This document shows, piece after piece, positions 11,088-23,007 of a stretch of 64,000 nucleotides of DNA. The stretch spans positions 186,001 to 250,000 of the forward strand of contig JANFOG010000008.1 in NCBI GenBank assembly GCA_024336345.1, read 5' to 3'. This DNA comes from Mariannaea sp. PMI_226. Taxonomy: Eukaryota; Ascomycota; Sordariomycetes; Hypocreales; Nectriaceae. Both the position numbers and the translations under genes were made by a program. Every line of letters starts with the position of its first letter. Positions within the stretch are counted from its first letter, which is position 1. The notes below the pieces were generated by a model. The model was not told the DNA's origin, did no database searches, and saw only the letters and a program-made list of their open reading frames with translations.

Positions 11088-12257
11088 CTAACGTATTTTC
11101 AAGAGATCAAGCAACTCAGACACAGTCGAGCCGATGCGGCGAACACTGACTTCAGCACCCTGCGGAAAACTAGTAAATCTACCATTCAAACCTCACACAT
11201 GATGGATGAACTCACCAACGGGATTCCATAACTGCTCCAATAAAGATCTGTGCACGAGTGAGCTAAGAAGTAGAAAGTACTGAACTTCGACATACCGTTT
11301 TGAAGGAGAGTGCCATCGTAAAATAGATTTATCCCTGCGGCTGGAATCTTGACTCGATCCTGGATGGCGTTTTTGACATCCTCAGTCTTGCAACCAGGAG
11401 CAATCACAACGTTGTGCCTAGCTCCAGTGGGATCCACGAAAAAATACCGTCCAAGGCCTTGAGAGGTACCATCCCTACCCTTGTTTTCCAAAAACCTGTT
11501 GAACGCTTCCCTCAACCCTGACGTTCCGCTAGTGGCTGTATCTTGGTTTATGGGAGGTCTATACGGCGGTGGCGGCGTCGAGGTTGACCTGGTTGACATC
11601 TCGTCAATCTTGTCGATAATCTCTTCCTTGTGCGCTTTCTGGCCGTGAAGCAATGACTTGAGGGTTCTTTCGATTCCAGATATTCGGTTCCCCATGTCGT
11701 TCACCTGATGCTCAACTCTGGCCGTACGGTTCAAGAGGGTCTCGCTCTGTCGCGTGAGTCTGGACATTTCGGTCCAGACAGCTTGGCTAATCTAAAGTTA
11801 GCAAATGGTAGAATTCTTTCTGTGAGGACAAAATATATAGTATTGGGCACCTGTTGTACAATCCGACCTGGTTGACGATAATTTGAGTGCGATATCCCAG
11901 CTTCGCAATAAGGTCTCGTAGGCTTGCTCGATGGTTGCCGAATGCCATTTTCGCTTTAGCCAGGAACGAGGGAGATTGCCGTACATTTTCAAGCAGTTGA
12001 GATGCTTCGTCTACTGTCGATCTAGCCAGATAGACCAGTTGTTTGAGCTGCACAAGGCGAGTTCCAGTTGGGGGGCGAGCACGAACATCTGATGCAATTT
12101 CGTTGATTAGTAGTAAATATGCGTTCACGTCCCGGCCAAGTTCGGCCAAATCTTTTTCTGCATCTTTCCATGCTACTAGAGTATTATGGATTTGCGCGGA
12201 TAGATTCAGGAGTCCCTGAAGGAGAAGTGGGAGTCCAATAATGGATAATGGGTCCAT
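11088..12257 (-). CDS. HeLo-like helical domain, coiled coil and ubiquitin-like domain protein
   Basis: I join exons 12257-11851, 11786-11296, 11247-11216 and 11159-11088, giving 333 residues. The N-terminus, MDPLSIIGLPLLLQGLLNL, and about 150 helical residues resemble the HeLo-like/SesA-like N-terminal domains of fungal STAND proteins. A heptad-patterned stretch follows (SRLTRQSETLLNRTARVEHQ and onward), then a Pro-rich linker. The last about 100 residues (GRYFFVDPTGARHNVVIAPG, NLFYDGTLLQN) look like the fungal ubiquitin-like (ULD_2) fold, and the protein stops at LLDLLKIR without a diglycine. No NTPase follows. It could be an adaptor that oligomerises through the coiled coil. The two small terminal exons (32 and 72 nt) are placed by frame and splice sites only. 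Confidence 0.68.
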
Positions 12258-13388
12258 TATTGGTAGTGAGATCTTTTGTGAACTACTCAATGTACAGGTG
12301 ATAGAAGAGAAGGTGTTAAAACACAAAAAGTCGCTGCTTCTCATCGTCACATAAGGACCTCAATTCAACAGGCTATTTTATCACACTCAGCCACAAGGTG
12401 TATCGTCCATCGTCCCGCGAATAGAACAGCTCCGAACATCACCTTGTTCTCAAAATGTCAGATGACCATGATCCGATCAGCGTCTGGCTCTGCCTTGGGG
12501 CTGAAGTCATTGATTGAGCACTGCCAGAGACCTTTGCGGGTTGCTCCAGCCGCACCGTGCTTGTCGCGCCGTTGTGCCCTCCGTGGCATGTTCTCATTTG
12601 GTCAATTTTTTCATATTTTGAACCGCGACGAATGTTTAAACCACTACTTTACAGGCCGAGACATTCTCTTTCAGGTACCTATCATTGGAGGCAACCGACC
12701 TTGGGTAGCTCAGAGCTGGGGCTATTGTGCTTCACTCCACCTCTTATATGCGACTTTCTTTGAACTAGAGTGATCAGTGTGGCGAATACATCTCATCAGA
12801 CTGTAGTACCCCCTTCCCTAGATGCCCTCTCGTGGCTGTACATCCTTGCGTCAAAGGCGCGTCCCCTAAAAGATTCTTCAGACTGAAGTGGATGGTGTGA
12901 CCAGACCGCTAGTAAAACGAATAACCTGATTCTACTAAAACCCCTCTCTTCCTGCCATGCTATTTTCTTGGTTACTTAAAAAATCAGTTTGATATCCTCG
13001 CGACTAGCCTCAGATTCATGGAGACAATGCGCCTGACCGATCAAAACGATGGCCTTGCGTCTGATCATTGTATAGGCTGGAGGAAGCTTGGTAGGCTATG
13101 TCTTAAATGAGCCGACAGGACCAAGAATCACCTGTACATTGCATTCTAGATTGCCATCACCCTTGTCCCGCCAAATGCAGGGAAAATTCTTGGCATTGTG
13201 TTCTCGGCTGACGTAGGAAGCTCGGGAGTCAGCCCTGGTGCTTTACCGTGGCACCATACACCATCAGTTCAGGCGCCTGCAGCAATAACAAAATATCCAT
13301 AAAATCATAGTATGCCTAGCTGCTACTGAAATACTCAATGAAGACATTCCGCAGCGAAATTTCATCACCGTAAAACTTGATCCTTTTA
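12258..13388. other. Gene-poor stretch
   Basis: The first bases hold the promoter of the HeLo-like/ULD gene. A frame at 12444-12773 on the plus strand has no recognisable feature and is not called. Nothing else is supported. Confidence 0.45.
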
Positions 13389-14519
13389 TCAGTCGTCATC
13401 GTAATCTAGCTTTCCAAGCTGGAGTAGATGGCTTTGCAGATGCTTCTCCCCCTTGATTTCCTCAGACATTGAACCTTACTTGGATTGCGATCGATGCCAT
13501 CTCCCAATAAAAGTGGTGCTGCACATGGCGGCACTTGGATGGGACCAGGTGGACCAGATGGTACGCATAATCCATGGCGGCGTAAACGGTAGTGGGCCGA
13601 GTCTATTGAGTATATCTGACAGTGGACGCATTTCCCGATTTTCAGGGACACCAGAGGGAAACGCGAGCAACGTTTTTAGGATCTTCCTGTCTACAAAATA
13701 GGCACCGTAGTTGGTGGGCAAGATAAAATATGGCAACAGGCACGTAAAAGCTTCGGGAAGCACTATATGGATTGCTTGAGGATCAAATCTAACAAGCATC
13801 ATAGATTCGAGGATACACATGAGGGCTTAGTATAACCGACAGGCTGCTCCTTTGTGTGATATCTCGTATAATTGGCAGAGGTTTAGATCTAAGAATCAGC
13901 GAAGTGTACAAAGTACGATACGAGTTTTCTGTCCAATATGAGATGTTGGGAGCTATGGAAGCATGGTTCTTGACAAGTCATATCAACATCGGAGGATGTG
14001 CCAAAAGAGATGGAATTTCATTGTGGCCACTGGAGTAAATGATTGGGCGAGGCCAAAAAGTTTGGGCTTGTATTAGGATTTGATCCCAGTCCCCTTCAAA
14101 ATGGTGACACTGAAATACCCAAACCCATTGATTACCTTAGCCAGTACCAGGCCTTCGAGCAGAAATTCATCTACAAGAAAGCGTTGATGTCGTGAGTCGG
14201 GGTCTCGGTCCAAAATTAGGCACGTGTTGAATTGACGAAGTCGAGACCGTTTTTTTTCAAGAGGTTGAAACGCAGCCATGTTACGGTACCGGTGGTTTTC
14301 ACAAAATGTATAAAGTATGGCGGGAGTGCCAGAGAAAGGGTTACCGGACCGTTTCCAGCCATGATCGTTCAACAGATAGTAGCATTGACAAATCTCTGCT
14401 GCAGAAGAGAAAGACAAGAGGTTATTTGAGAAAGTGAAGAGGAATACGAAACAGATGGTAAGGACGAAACTGGGACCAGGTCTAAGGTGTGTGATCGTTA
14501 GCACAGAAACAGAGCTCAA
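13389..14519 (-). pseudogene. Relic gene decayed by in-frame stops, family unknown
   Basis: One minus-strand frame reads from 14519 to 13389, about 377 codons, interrupted by about seven stops and no frameshift. Intact stretches look like protein: LLNDHGWKRSGNPFSGTPAI near the start, ALMCILESMMLVRFDPQAIH and PEAFTCLLPYFILPTNYGAY in the middle, and an acidic end GKLDYDDD just before the terminal TGA at 13389-13391. The stop density is well below the roughly 18 expected by chance in this composition. Several stops could come from CAA, CAG or CGA by C-to-T change, as RIP would produce, but I cannot test this without an intact relative. No ATG opens the frame. I do not recognise the family. Confidence 0.4.
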
Positions 14520-14627
14520 TGGTAAGCAACTGTTCCATTTCTAACAAGCAAAGAGATATGAGTCGATATTCTCAGGGGAGACGCACGTTGAGACGAAACC
14601 AAGCACACTCTACAAGCGTGAAGATAA

Positions 14628-15542
14628 CAGGACCAAGGTTCAGAACCACTTTCATTCATCCAGGTGTCAAAACTCGCTCAATTCTTATCCACCGCCTGTA
14701 CTGTTTCTGCTTACGAGTCCGGTCGACCTGATCTGCTTACCGCTGCTTTCATGGCGCAATGCGGATGTCATTTGATCAACAACAGCAGAGTATCGGAGAA
14801 CCAGAGAAGGATGCTCTTAGCAGTGTGTGCCAGGATGATTCTGATACTTGAGCGTGTTTTTTGGTATTGTGGCCGGCGGTCAAACCTGGAGCATCTAGGT
14901 CGCGCAGCCATCCAGAGTCATAGTATCTTACTAAGACTTATGAAATATTCCAAATCACAGCGGGATCGCAAGGTTGATCCAGAAAGGCTGTTGGCAGATT
15001 TAGTTTACAAATACCGGTTCAGTCCTACAAACGAGGTACCAGGTGTACAGTAGAAATAGTCAGATTTGGAGAACGATGACAATGAAGATTTGAGAGAGGG
15101 TCCGAATGAGTTTCTAGATGCTTTTATGGATGAGCTAGAACCTAAAATTGCTGGAGACTCAGACTCTAAAACAAGTGAAGACTCTGAGACTGAGAGATAC
15201 CAATCGGACCGTAAGCTAGATATATAGAGTATCGGAGAGGGGAACGGCGCAAATCAGGGTAGGGCTAACCAAGCCACCGACTGTTGCAAGAAATTACAAC
15301 AAAATGAGAAGAACTGTGACAGTTCCAGTGACTCTGGTCAAGGAGTCAGGCCAGGTTCAGGATCATCGCGCGCAGGAAACGAAATGGCAGGCACAGATAC
15401 AGACGAGTCAGATATGGAAACACATGGGAAGCTAGATGAGGATGCCAAAAGAGGTATAGTAGAGTTCGCCCATCTACAAATTCGCTCAGGTCAATCTAGG
15501 ATGCCTGGTGCGTGGGATGGTGAATTATCTGATGAACGTTGA
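14628..15542 (+). pseudogene. Relic gene with three TAG stops, family unknown
   Basis: One plus-strand frame of 305 codons ends at a TGA at 15540-15542 and contains only three internal stops, all TAG, at 15054, 15060 and 15225. The first part is helical and hydrophobic (RMLLAVCARMILILERVFWY, then RRSNLEHLGRAAIQS). The second part is strongly acidic and Ser/Asp-rich, with GDSDSKTSEDSETERY and DTDESDMETHGKLDEDAKR. The frame begins right after a stop, near CAG acceptor-like sites, so an upstream exon may be missing. The stop spacing is too short for introns. It lies back to back with the relic at 13389-14519. The family is unknown. Confidence 0.42.
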
Positions 15543-16385
15543 GCATCAAACTCGAACTTTAACAACCACTACGAAGGCTGCATTAGCTAAATCTGGTCGA
15601 TGTTCAATTCACTTTGTTTTCATTTTAATATACTTGTAATTTGATTACCCAATCTGGACGATTGGGGGAGGTATTGCATTGTTCCTAGCCGTGTTGTATT
15701 CCATTCACGCCTTTTACTCAAGTTATAATAGTTTCTAGTACCTCCAAAGCTCCAATGCAGGGTAAGTAAGAATGTAAAGATAGATAACGAGCCGGGCCTG
15801 GCTAGGAGGAACGTCCATCGCCCATTTAGTAAAAAGGAGGTTTAAGAAACACTAAACAATAATAATCAATAAATTAATAAGATATTTATAAAGATATTGA
15901 AGAATTGCGGAATATGTTACTCCTTGCCTTGAGGCCTATTTACTTAGTGCCTAACCCGTGGGTGTCGTTTGTCTCTCCTGTCACACACCCACACGACGTG
16001 CTAAAGATGAACCCGCAAATCACAGGTCAAATCCACAGCCCCAGCTAGGTATTTGTTTGTAGCTGGACATCGGAACCCGACGCGTCCGTCATCCCCGCAC
16101 GCCCAGAGTTTCGGGTCCTTAATGACAGCGTATATCATGTTGTGAAATACCTTACCTTTGGCGATTGACAGCCTTCATCAATTTTTTTTCTTCTGCTTTG
16201 AAAGACTTACGCACCAGAATTACTGTCACAGCTGATAAGCTGGACCAAAGATACATGTATGTGTATGTGGAGCGGCTGCGAGGGAGTTTGTAGCTGTAAT
16301 TTTCTTCCTTGATGGCGACTGACAAAATGAACGATATAGTAAAAAATTATTGAGCTAATTGATTGCCAAGGTCGTGTTTAACATC
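15543..16385. other. AT-rich intergenic stretch
   Basis: No gene is supported. The stretch around 15840-15910 is very AT-rich. A small inverted pair, GTGGGTGT at 15958-15965 and ACACCCAC at 15985-15992, lies about 400 bases before the metallo-hydrolase start and could be regulatory. Confidence 0.4.
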
Positions 16386-17558
16386 ATGTGCAACACTTCC
16401 CGTACAAAAAGATCGAATGAAAACTTCTTCAGCTGCAAAAGGCTGAACAAGTCTACGTTCATGGTGACCGAGAACGATCGATACGGCGAATTTCCTCAGA
16501 TCTTCGTCAAAGTGTACCCTTCAGCTGTCGCCGTTATTGATACGGGCTGCGGAGGAGACCCAAATAACACACAAGTCTCCCTGGTGGCCTTTCTGGAGAC
16601 GCAGCCCATTGCCGAGAATGGCAATGCCCCTATCAACGCACACAAGAAGCCTTACGTGGTGATCAGCACTCACTGCCACTATGATCATATTGGTAGGTAT
16701 ATTTCTTGTGCCATTGGCAACTTGGTTCACAAATAACCTCTCCTTGCTGTCGGGTAGTAACGTTGAAACTAATACTGCTGGCCCAGGCGGAATGAGTGAC
16801 TTTGCGAATAGGCCCGACTGTACAATCTGGGCTAGTTCGCATGATAAGAGCTTTCTCCGTCCTGGTGCTCTTCCCAAAAATTCCCTATGCGATAACGTAG
16901 GCATGGAGACCCCGGACTACACCATCACAAACTGGGTGGGCGACGGTCAAACGATCATGACCCACAGCGGACAAGATCTGAATTTGACGATTTACCATAC
17001 CCCCGGCCATACTCCAGACCATGTTGCTATTTGGGACGCCGAAGAGCGACACCTTTTTGTTGGCGATACTCTCTACCGGCAGGCCCCTGTCTTTTTCTTG
17101 TACGGTGGTAGTGTTTTGGCCTATAGCGAAACAATTGGCAGGTTGAGAAAGATGGTGAATGGCTGGAACCAGGAGTTAGGTATGTTTTACTATTTCATCC
17201 CAGTCGCAAAAGTCTTGGATTACTGATGATGACAAACTCTGGTAAAGAGATTATGCGTGGAGACGTGCCGCGCGCCAAACTGTCCTGTGGTCACATCACC
17301 AACAATGTGGACGCAAGCGAAATACTTGGCGATATGGATGCTCTTCTATATCAAGTGGTGACTGGGAATGTGAAGCCTAGAAATGGAGGAGAGCATTACG
17401 GCATAAAGAGTGTTACTTACATGTCAAAGGACGGATCTTTGGGGTTGAGTGGTTGTGAGGCCGCCTTTCAGGAATTCCTGTGTGATGACGATGCAACTCA
17501 GATGGTTCGGCTGCGGAACCACCCCGACGAAGATATTTCTGTAGGGTCAAAGGATTAG
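16386..17558 (+). CDS. Metallo-beta-lactamase-fold hydrolase
   Basis: Three exons (16386-16696, 16758-17179, 17248-17558) give 347 residues. The zinc-binding motif HCHYDH is at residues 96-101, and the further ligand regions are visible as TPGHTPDH and LFVGDTLY. An N-terminal strand, VAVIDTGCGG, precedes the motif as usual in the fold. The family covers lactonases, glyoxalase II-like thioesterases and detoxifying hydrolases; the sequence does not show which substrate is used. No signal peptide is evident, so the protein is probably cytosolic. The first in-frame ATG is at 16386; the longer frame to 16359 begins with TTG. The second intron's acceptor (AAAG before AG) was chosen because earlier AGs lead into a stop. 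Confidence 0.82.
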
Positions 17559-18498
17559 GTATATTTCGCCATATATGATATTCTGCCCCTCTGCTTTGAT
17601 AGACTATATAATATTCTAGAAAACAAGGCCCATTTAACGGGAAGAAGGCATTGGGAATGGTGGAGAATCACAACTAGTAAATTAGCTATACAGATGCTCT
17701 AGTCTTCCTCATCAAGACTATCACCATCTCTCTTTGGCTCAGGCACTCCTCCACAAGCAACGTAAGCTGATCCACACCCGGAATTGTCGGCTGGAGCGAA
17801 ATTAGTTTCCCTAAACATGGAAATGGCTAGAGCTGCGTTAAAGCCGGTGCTTTTCTCTACCCTGGAAGGTTGCCTCCTCAGAAGCGTTGGGAGAAACACG
17901 GTTGGGGAAGTAGTTTGTAGCTGGTGCCCCAATAACCTGGCTCTTCATTTGAATCTGTCACGTGGACATCACGAATTTGCCCATAACTACTGCTGATAAT
18001 TCTCATCACTGTCCTTTTCAACAGCCATGACTTGACTTACCGGATGGTCGAGTGGCCATTCCGGTTGTGGGCCCATACAGTCAGCACCTGGAATGGGAAT
18101 GGCGGGAGGTAGTGGGTGCTAATGCAGTCAGTAGATTGGGTCTTCACTTTGGACAGGTCACCTTTCTTGCCAAGAATTGACAGGGATGACCTTGTCGCCA
18201 AATCATCAATGAGTCGATACCGTGACTTTGTTCTTTGGGGTGGAGGGGAGGCCTGAAAGTGGTGTTATGTAACCACATACACATCTTGATTCGCTCGACC
18301 CCGCTATGGCCGAGCATGGATGATGAAAAAAAAACCAGAAAAAGTCGCTCTCAGGTTTGATTGAGGATAGTGGGCGGTGTGAAGGATGGCCCGGAAAACT
18401 ATCGGACCACTTTTGGCGAGCCAAAGGGCCTGCTGCTCCCAAATCTTGATTCTGCCGCCATCCCCTTCCACGGAACAAGGCAGCCTATTTCTCACATA
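17559..18498. other. Intergenic stretch with one unassigned minus-strand frame
   Basis: A minus-strand frame at 17699-17932 ends in an acidic tail (PEPKRDGDSLDEED) and could be a last exon, but it has no ATG and no recognisable partner exon upstream, so it is not called. The right part is the promoter region of the SVF1 homologue. Confidence 0.35.
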
Positions 18499-19844
18499 AT
18501 GTTTAACTGGGCTAAGCAGCAGTACGATATCCCTCTATGCTAAACATGCCTGTGTTCGCTCAAACGGCTGATGTGATTACCTTGTTGTTTCTAGGTTGGC
18601 CAACGTTGCAGGCACACAGGAGCCCATCTATGGCGCCTCCGCCATTCGGTCTGTGGCCAGGGAGGCTGAGCTGAAGCCTTTCACTGAGCTCGAAAGAAAG
18701 GACCATGCCTGGCGTGCGATGGAAACCACTTCGCTTGAGACCCAAGTGTTTTATTTTTTTGCAGATAACGGCTACATTGCTTTTGTAGAGCTCATCTACA
18801 ATAACATTGCGTAAGGGTATCCCTCATCCTTGCGTCGATGTGTAGCTAACTTCGGTCTCCCCCTTCAAAGTGGCCTTCGCACTACCTGTCAACTTACTTG
18901 CAAAGTCTTCTTTCCTGACCCAGCTCAACCTCACTTGTGGTCCTCAACGCCTCTAGAAAATGTAGAGCTTAGTGAGGATATGACTTGCATCTATGCCGAT
19001 GACTGTGCCATCGAGCTTTCTGATGACGGTACATTCTACACCATTAAGAGTATTAATGATGAACGTGCTATAATCAACCTTAAGGTCTCGCGCGTCTCAC
19101 CGGCCATTCATATTGGCGAGTCGGGCGTTACCTACTTCGGGACCGACCCTGAGAATCCTTGGGGATCAATGCGACACGCCTTCTGGCCTCGTTGTGTCTC
19201 CGAAGGCACGATTTCCGTGGATGGCGACCCGGTTGACTTCAAGGGAAACGCTCTCTTCATCCACGCTCTGCAAGGAATGAAACCTCATCACGCTGCCGCC
19301 ACCTGGAACTTTGTGAGTTTTCAAGGGCCAACCTACTCAGCAATCATGATGGAATTTACTACACCACCTTCTTATGGCACAACCGTCGTGAATGTTGGAT
19401 GCATTGTCAAAGATGGTGAAATATTGACTGCCGGCTGCAAAAACACTGCTGTGCACACTGCCTCCAAGCAGGACTCCGACAATGACTGGCCAGAACCAAC
19501 TGCGGCAAGATACGAGTGGTCCGGGATAACCAAGGACGGAGAGACTGTGGAAGGGCTAATCGAAGGTTCTCTCGGCGACCGGGCTGACCGTATTGACATC
19601 ATGGCTGAGGTACCGGGTTTTGTCAAAACCATCATTGCTGGAGCTGCTGGAACTCGGCCTTATATCTACCAGGTGCGTGGGAGTGGTTCCCTCAATAGAG
19701 CTCTTCTTATTGTTTCTAACACATGCACACTAGTTCCGACCGAAGCTCACCCTCAAATTGAAGGTGGATGGCAAAGAGATTACGGAAGATGGCCATCTAT
19801 GGACGGAGGCTACTTTCATCTCAGACCCTTGTTTGTCGGGGTAG
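18499..19844 (+). CDS. SVF1: SVF1 family survival factor / ceramide-binding protein
   Basis: Four exons (18499-18521, 18595-18810, 18871-19672, 19734-19844) give 383 residues, the normal size. The first exon is only 23 nt; spliced, it yields the family's start, MFNWAKQQ joined to [17 protein letters not shown]. Further hallmarks are [32 protein letters not shown] in a close variant, [20 protein letters not shown] and [14 protein letters not shown]. In yeast Svf1 is a peripheral membrane protein needed for survival of oxidative and cold stress, and it has been linked to ceramide transport between ER and Golgi. The lipocalin-like double domain is intact by eye. The last exon gives the usual C-terminal strands ([19 protein letters not shown]). 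Nothing suggests it is broken. Confidence 0.92.
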
Positions 19845-20186
19845 TACACAATCGCCATGCTGGCCGTTGTAGCTGTAGGATCACGTATAGAGGTATAGAG
19901 GGATAGGGAAATGCTGGAAACCATTAGGATAAAGACGATGATTTGTAATACTTGTTCTTTTTTCTTCTCATACCTGGGTCAGTAATGTGGAGAGTGGTAT
20001 CTGCAATAATGTGATGAAAACTCGGTCGCTTTGATATATAGTACACGTCGCCATCAGCTTCGGGCCAAGAAGTGTATATTCGGCAAGGAATACTCACAAG
20101 ACGTGTTGATGAGACTTGGGGAGAATTAGACGGGAGATGATAAATCGATTACTGGTTGCTTTTTGAGCATTTAATCCTCTGGCCTA
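19845..20186. other. Convergent 3' spacer
   Basis: AT-rich, no coding potential seen; it separates the facing 3' ends of SVF1 and the kinase gene. Confidence 0.5.
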
Positions 20187-21602
20187 TCATTCAGATTTCG
20201 GCTCTTCAGCAATCGCCCCCAACCAGGGGTGGCGCAAGAGATCCATTGTAGAGAGGCGTTCCGCTGGATTTATTCTCATCAATGCCTTTAGAAAAGACGA
20301 GAACTCCTCCCGTCGCTCCTGATTGAGCCCTGGCATAAATGCTTCTGACGATAAACTTGGCCGTTCCAGTGCTGGCGAGTCCTTAATACGGCCTTGATTG
20401 TCGAATAAATCTCGCACCAAATTTGGATTTCCTTGATCGAGGAATCCTTTTGGAAAGGGCCCAAACAGGTCAACAATCTCAGTCAAGTGCATCTTGAGCT
20501 CATAATGACCATCAGGGGGAACCCCCCCGCTGAACAATCGAACGGCTTGGAAGACTTCGTGAACTACTGCACCAAGGTTCCACCAGTCCGTTGTTGTGTC
20601 CCAAGGAGCCCCGATAAGGACCTCGGGAGAGCGGAGAGCCACGGGTTGAATCTTCTCAGTGAGATGTTGCGTTTTCCAACTTGATACGCCCCAGTCGCCA
20701 AGTGCAATATCGAACTCATCCACGCGCCTACTATCAGCCTCGGTGAAGTAGAATCTACGCAGTGGTCGGGATGGAATCACGGTGTATCGCTCCTCGTCCT
20801 TCTTCTGCTCGGGAACCGGAACCTCAGTGAGATAACCAGACTCGATACGGGAGAAATCTCGAAACTTTACAAATATGTTGTCAGGTTTGAGATCTGGAGG
20901 AGGAACAGTCAGCTTTCAATTAACAGTACATACACATTTAATTGGTTCGCAGATTTTACCTGTATGAATGACACCGTGCAAATGAGCAAAATCCAGTGCC
21001 AATAAGAGTTGAATAGTGAATCTCCGCATGACGGAATTTGGGAGCATGCTCTCAAAAAACCAGACCCCAAAGCTTCGTAGCGTTTCCCCCATCAACTCAA
21101 AGACAAGGCAAACATGAACACCATTGGGTCCTTGATGCTTGAAATCGTCAACCAAGTGGCATACATAGGCGTAGCCTAGTTGGTCGCGATCTCCGTCTCG
21201 GAGGTGAGCCAAAATTTCTTTTTCAAATATATCCTTTTCTTGGCCGTAACATTCGGCGCTTAGTACCTTGAGAGCCCAGTATCTGGTCTCAACACCTCCT
21301 CTAGGCGGGATTATCAGCATTCTAGATGGCAGAGGATGTGCAAATAACACCATTTGAACTTACGCGCTCTTTAAGTCCTCAACTAGCCAAACGGTTGAAT
21401 AGGCACCGTAGCCAATCTTGTTGAGGACTTTATATCTATCATTATAGACATCCCCGATGTACACAGGGTGAAACCCCCCAACCCGGTAAACGGCGCTCCG
21501 CTCTTCTATGCCGACACCGTCGCCATGAACGAGTTGGGAAGATGTTTCCTGGAAATGTTCACTTTGAGAAGGAGTTTGAGACTTTTCTTGCCTCTCAATC
21601 AT
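20187..21602 (-). CDS. SRPK-like serine/threonine protein kinase
   Basis: Three exons (21602-21364, 21300-20960, 20893-20187) give 428 residues. The P-loop is IGYGAYSTVWLVED, the catalytic lysine is Lys91 in WALKVL, the catalytic loop reads HTDLKPDN (Asp194), and the metal-binding motif is DWG at 260-262 in place of DFG, as in many fungal SRPK-like kinases. The activation and C-lobe segments LRSPEVLIGAPWDTTTDWWN and LMRINPAERLSTMDLLRHPW follow. SRPKs phosphorylate SR-type proteins in splicing and mRNA export. This expanded fungal branch lacks the long spacer insert of true Sky1/SRPK1, so the substrate is unclear. Ser/Gln-rich residues precede the kinase domain. The ATG at 21602 begins the only long frame. 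Confidence 0.87.
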
Positions 21603-23007
21603 GTTGCTTTGCCGGGGTACTTGTTGCCCAAAAAACGGTGATGCGTCTCCTGCTGAGGTAATTCAGGTGGTTAGACACCTTGCACAACCAACACATCCTT
21701 TAGGCAGCTATGCATCACTGTGTAAGCTCCACTATGATTACCAAATCCGTACTGGTAATGGACATGACGAACCTATAATAGCCCGTTGAGCCAACGAGAC
21801 TGGCATACAAAATCATAGTAATCCGTCCCGCTGCAATTATCAGAATGGGCAGTGTAAGAGCTTTATCTTGAGACTATTCATGTTTGTCCCTTTTTTTTTT
21901 TTTCGTGTCTTCATAGTTCCAGCGGGATCATTCATCTCACATCGCAGGATGCCCGTCTGTTGCCACTAGCCTCATCTCTGTGCTGCTCGGGTTGATAGGC
22001 TTTGTCGTTGATCTTCTAGACGCAAGCCTTGGGCCAGTATCACTATCAAATAAGGAATTATTCCATCGGAACTAGATATTCCATATAGGCTATGAGTATA
22101 TTGTCTTGGACTTGGAGTTCGGTGACCCGGCCCTTCGGAACGAATGTTCCTCTGCGATTCTGACCAAGACTTGGGATCGTTCTCCCGCCTCAATACAGAT
22201 GGTACGTTTGCTAAGATTAACTAGGACTAGATATAGATGATTTCTTTCAATAAACAGAAAGAGGAAATTCTCAGCTAGATTGCCATTAGAATTATCAGAT
22301 GTTGGGTCGCCTTCTGCCCGCTCTAGATCATCTGGCTCATGCATCATTCGGACCATTGGTCTCCTTTTTCGGAATTACTAGGGATGGTCCAGCCCCTTCA
22401 TCAATGTGAAGGTCTGATTCAACCTGAAACTTTACTTGAGACATTGCAAAGACTAGGGTTGTTAACTCGTGGAATCTTCGGGATCCAATCCGACGAGCCG
22501 CAACTACGCTCATGACGATAATAATGCAACATCGGAGCTTTGGCCTCCGGCCTTCCATCTGATCAAAAAGAGTGCTAGGGACCTTCATTTCATTTATTTT
22601 TTCCGTCTGCACAGTCATTAATACTTTTTGAATCTTTGAGCGCTCATTTATATCTCCTGCCCATTGTGGCACGGTCTTCACGACTCCGGGGGATCAATGT
22701 GCAATTAAATCATTTCTTCGCCAGGCCAGGACAGACGGGGTTTTGCTCCCGGTTCCGTATCAAGAAGAGGATCCGAAGTCTGACCCAACCCAATGTTCAT
22801 TGTCCCATGTTTGAAGCTTACGTGGATATTACAACAGTGTACTGCATTTGAAGTATGGCTACCGTCCAGTGTCATGTCATGATGTCTTGTACAACCCAAG
22901 AAACAACTAAAAGATAAATAAATAGTACCCTCCCCTTCACTTCTGTCTTGAGATTTTTATTCCACAGCCCAATCTTTTCGCAATATCTAAGCATTCAGGC
23001 TACAGTC
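21603..23007. other. Intergenic stretch with weak minus-strand coding traces
   Basis: Two minus-strand frames (about 22681-22337 and 22356-22090) look partly coding, with segments such as NLSKRTICIEAGERSQVL and ARRIGSRRFHELTTL. They are in different frames, and the upstream one has no ATG. They may be a decayed gene; I cannot assign it. A poly-T tract lies at about 21891-21903. The last 100 bases form the promoter of the cellulase gene. Confidence 0.35.

Noticed and set aside
12444..12773. Plus-strand frame upstream of the HeLo-like/ULD gene
   Set aside because: No domain, overlapped by another frame, and no splice signals extending it.
17699..17932. Minus-strand frame with an acidic tail, possible last exon
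   Set aside because: No ATG and no matching upstream exon could be found on the minus strand up to the SVF1 promoter.
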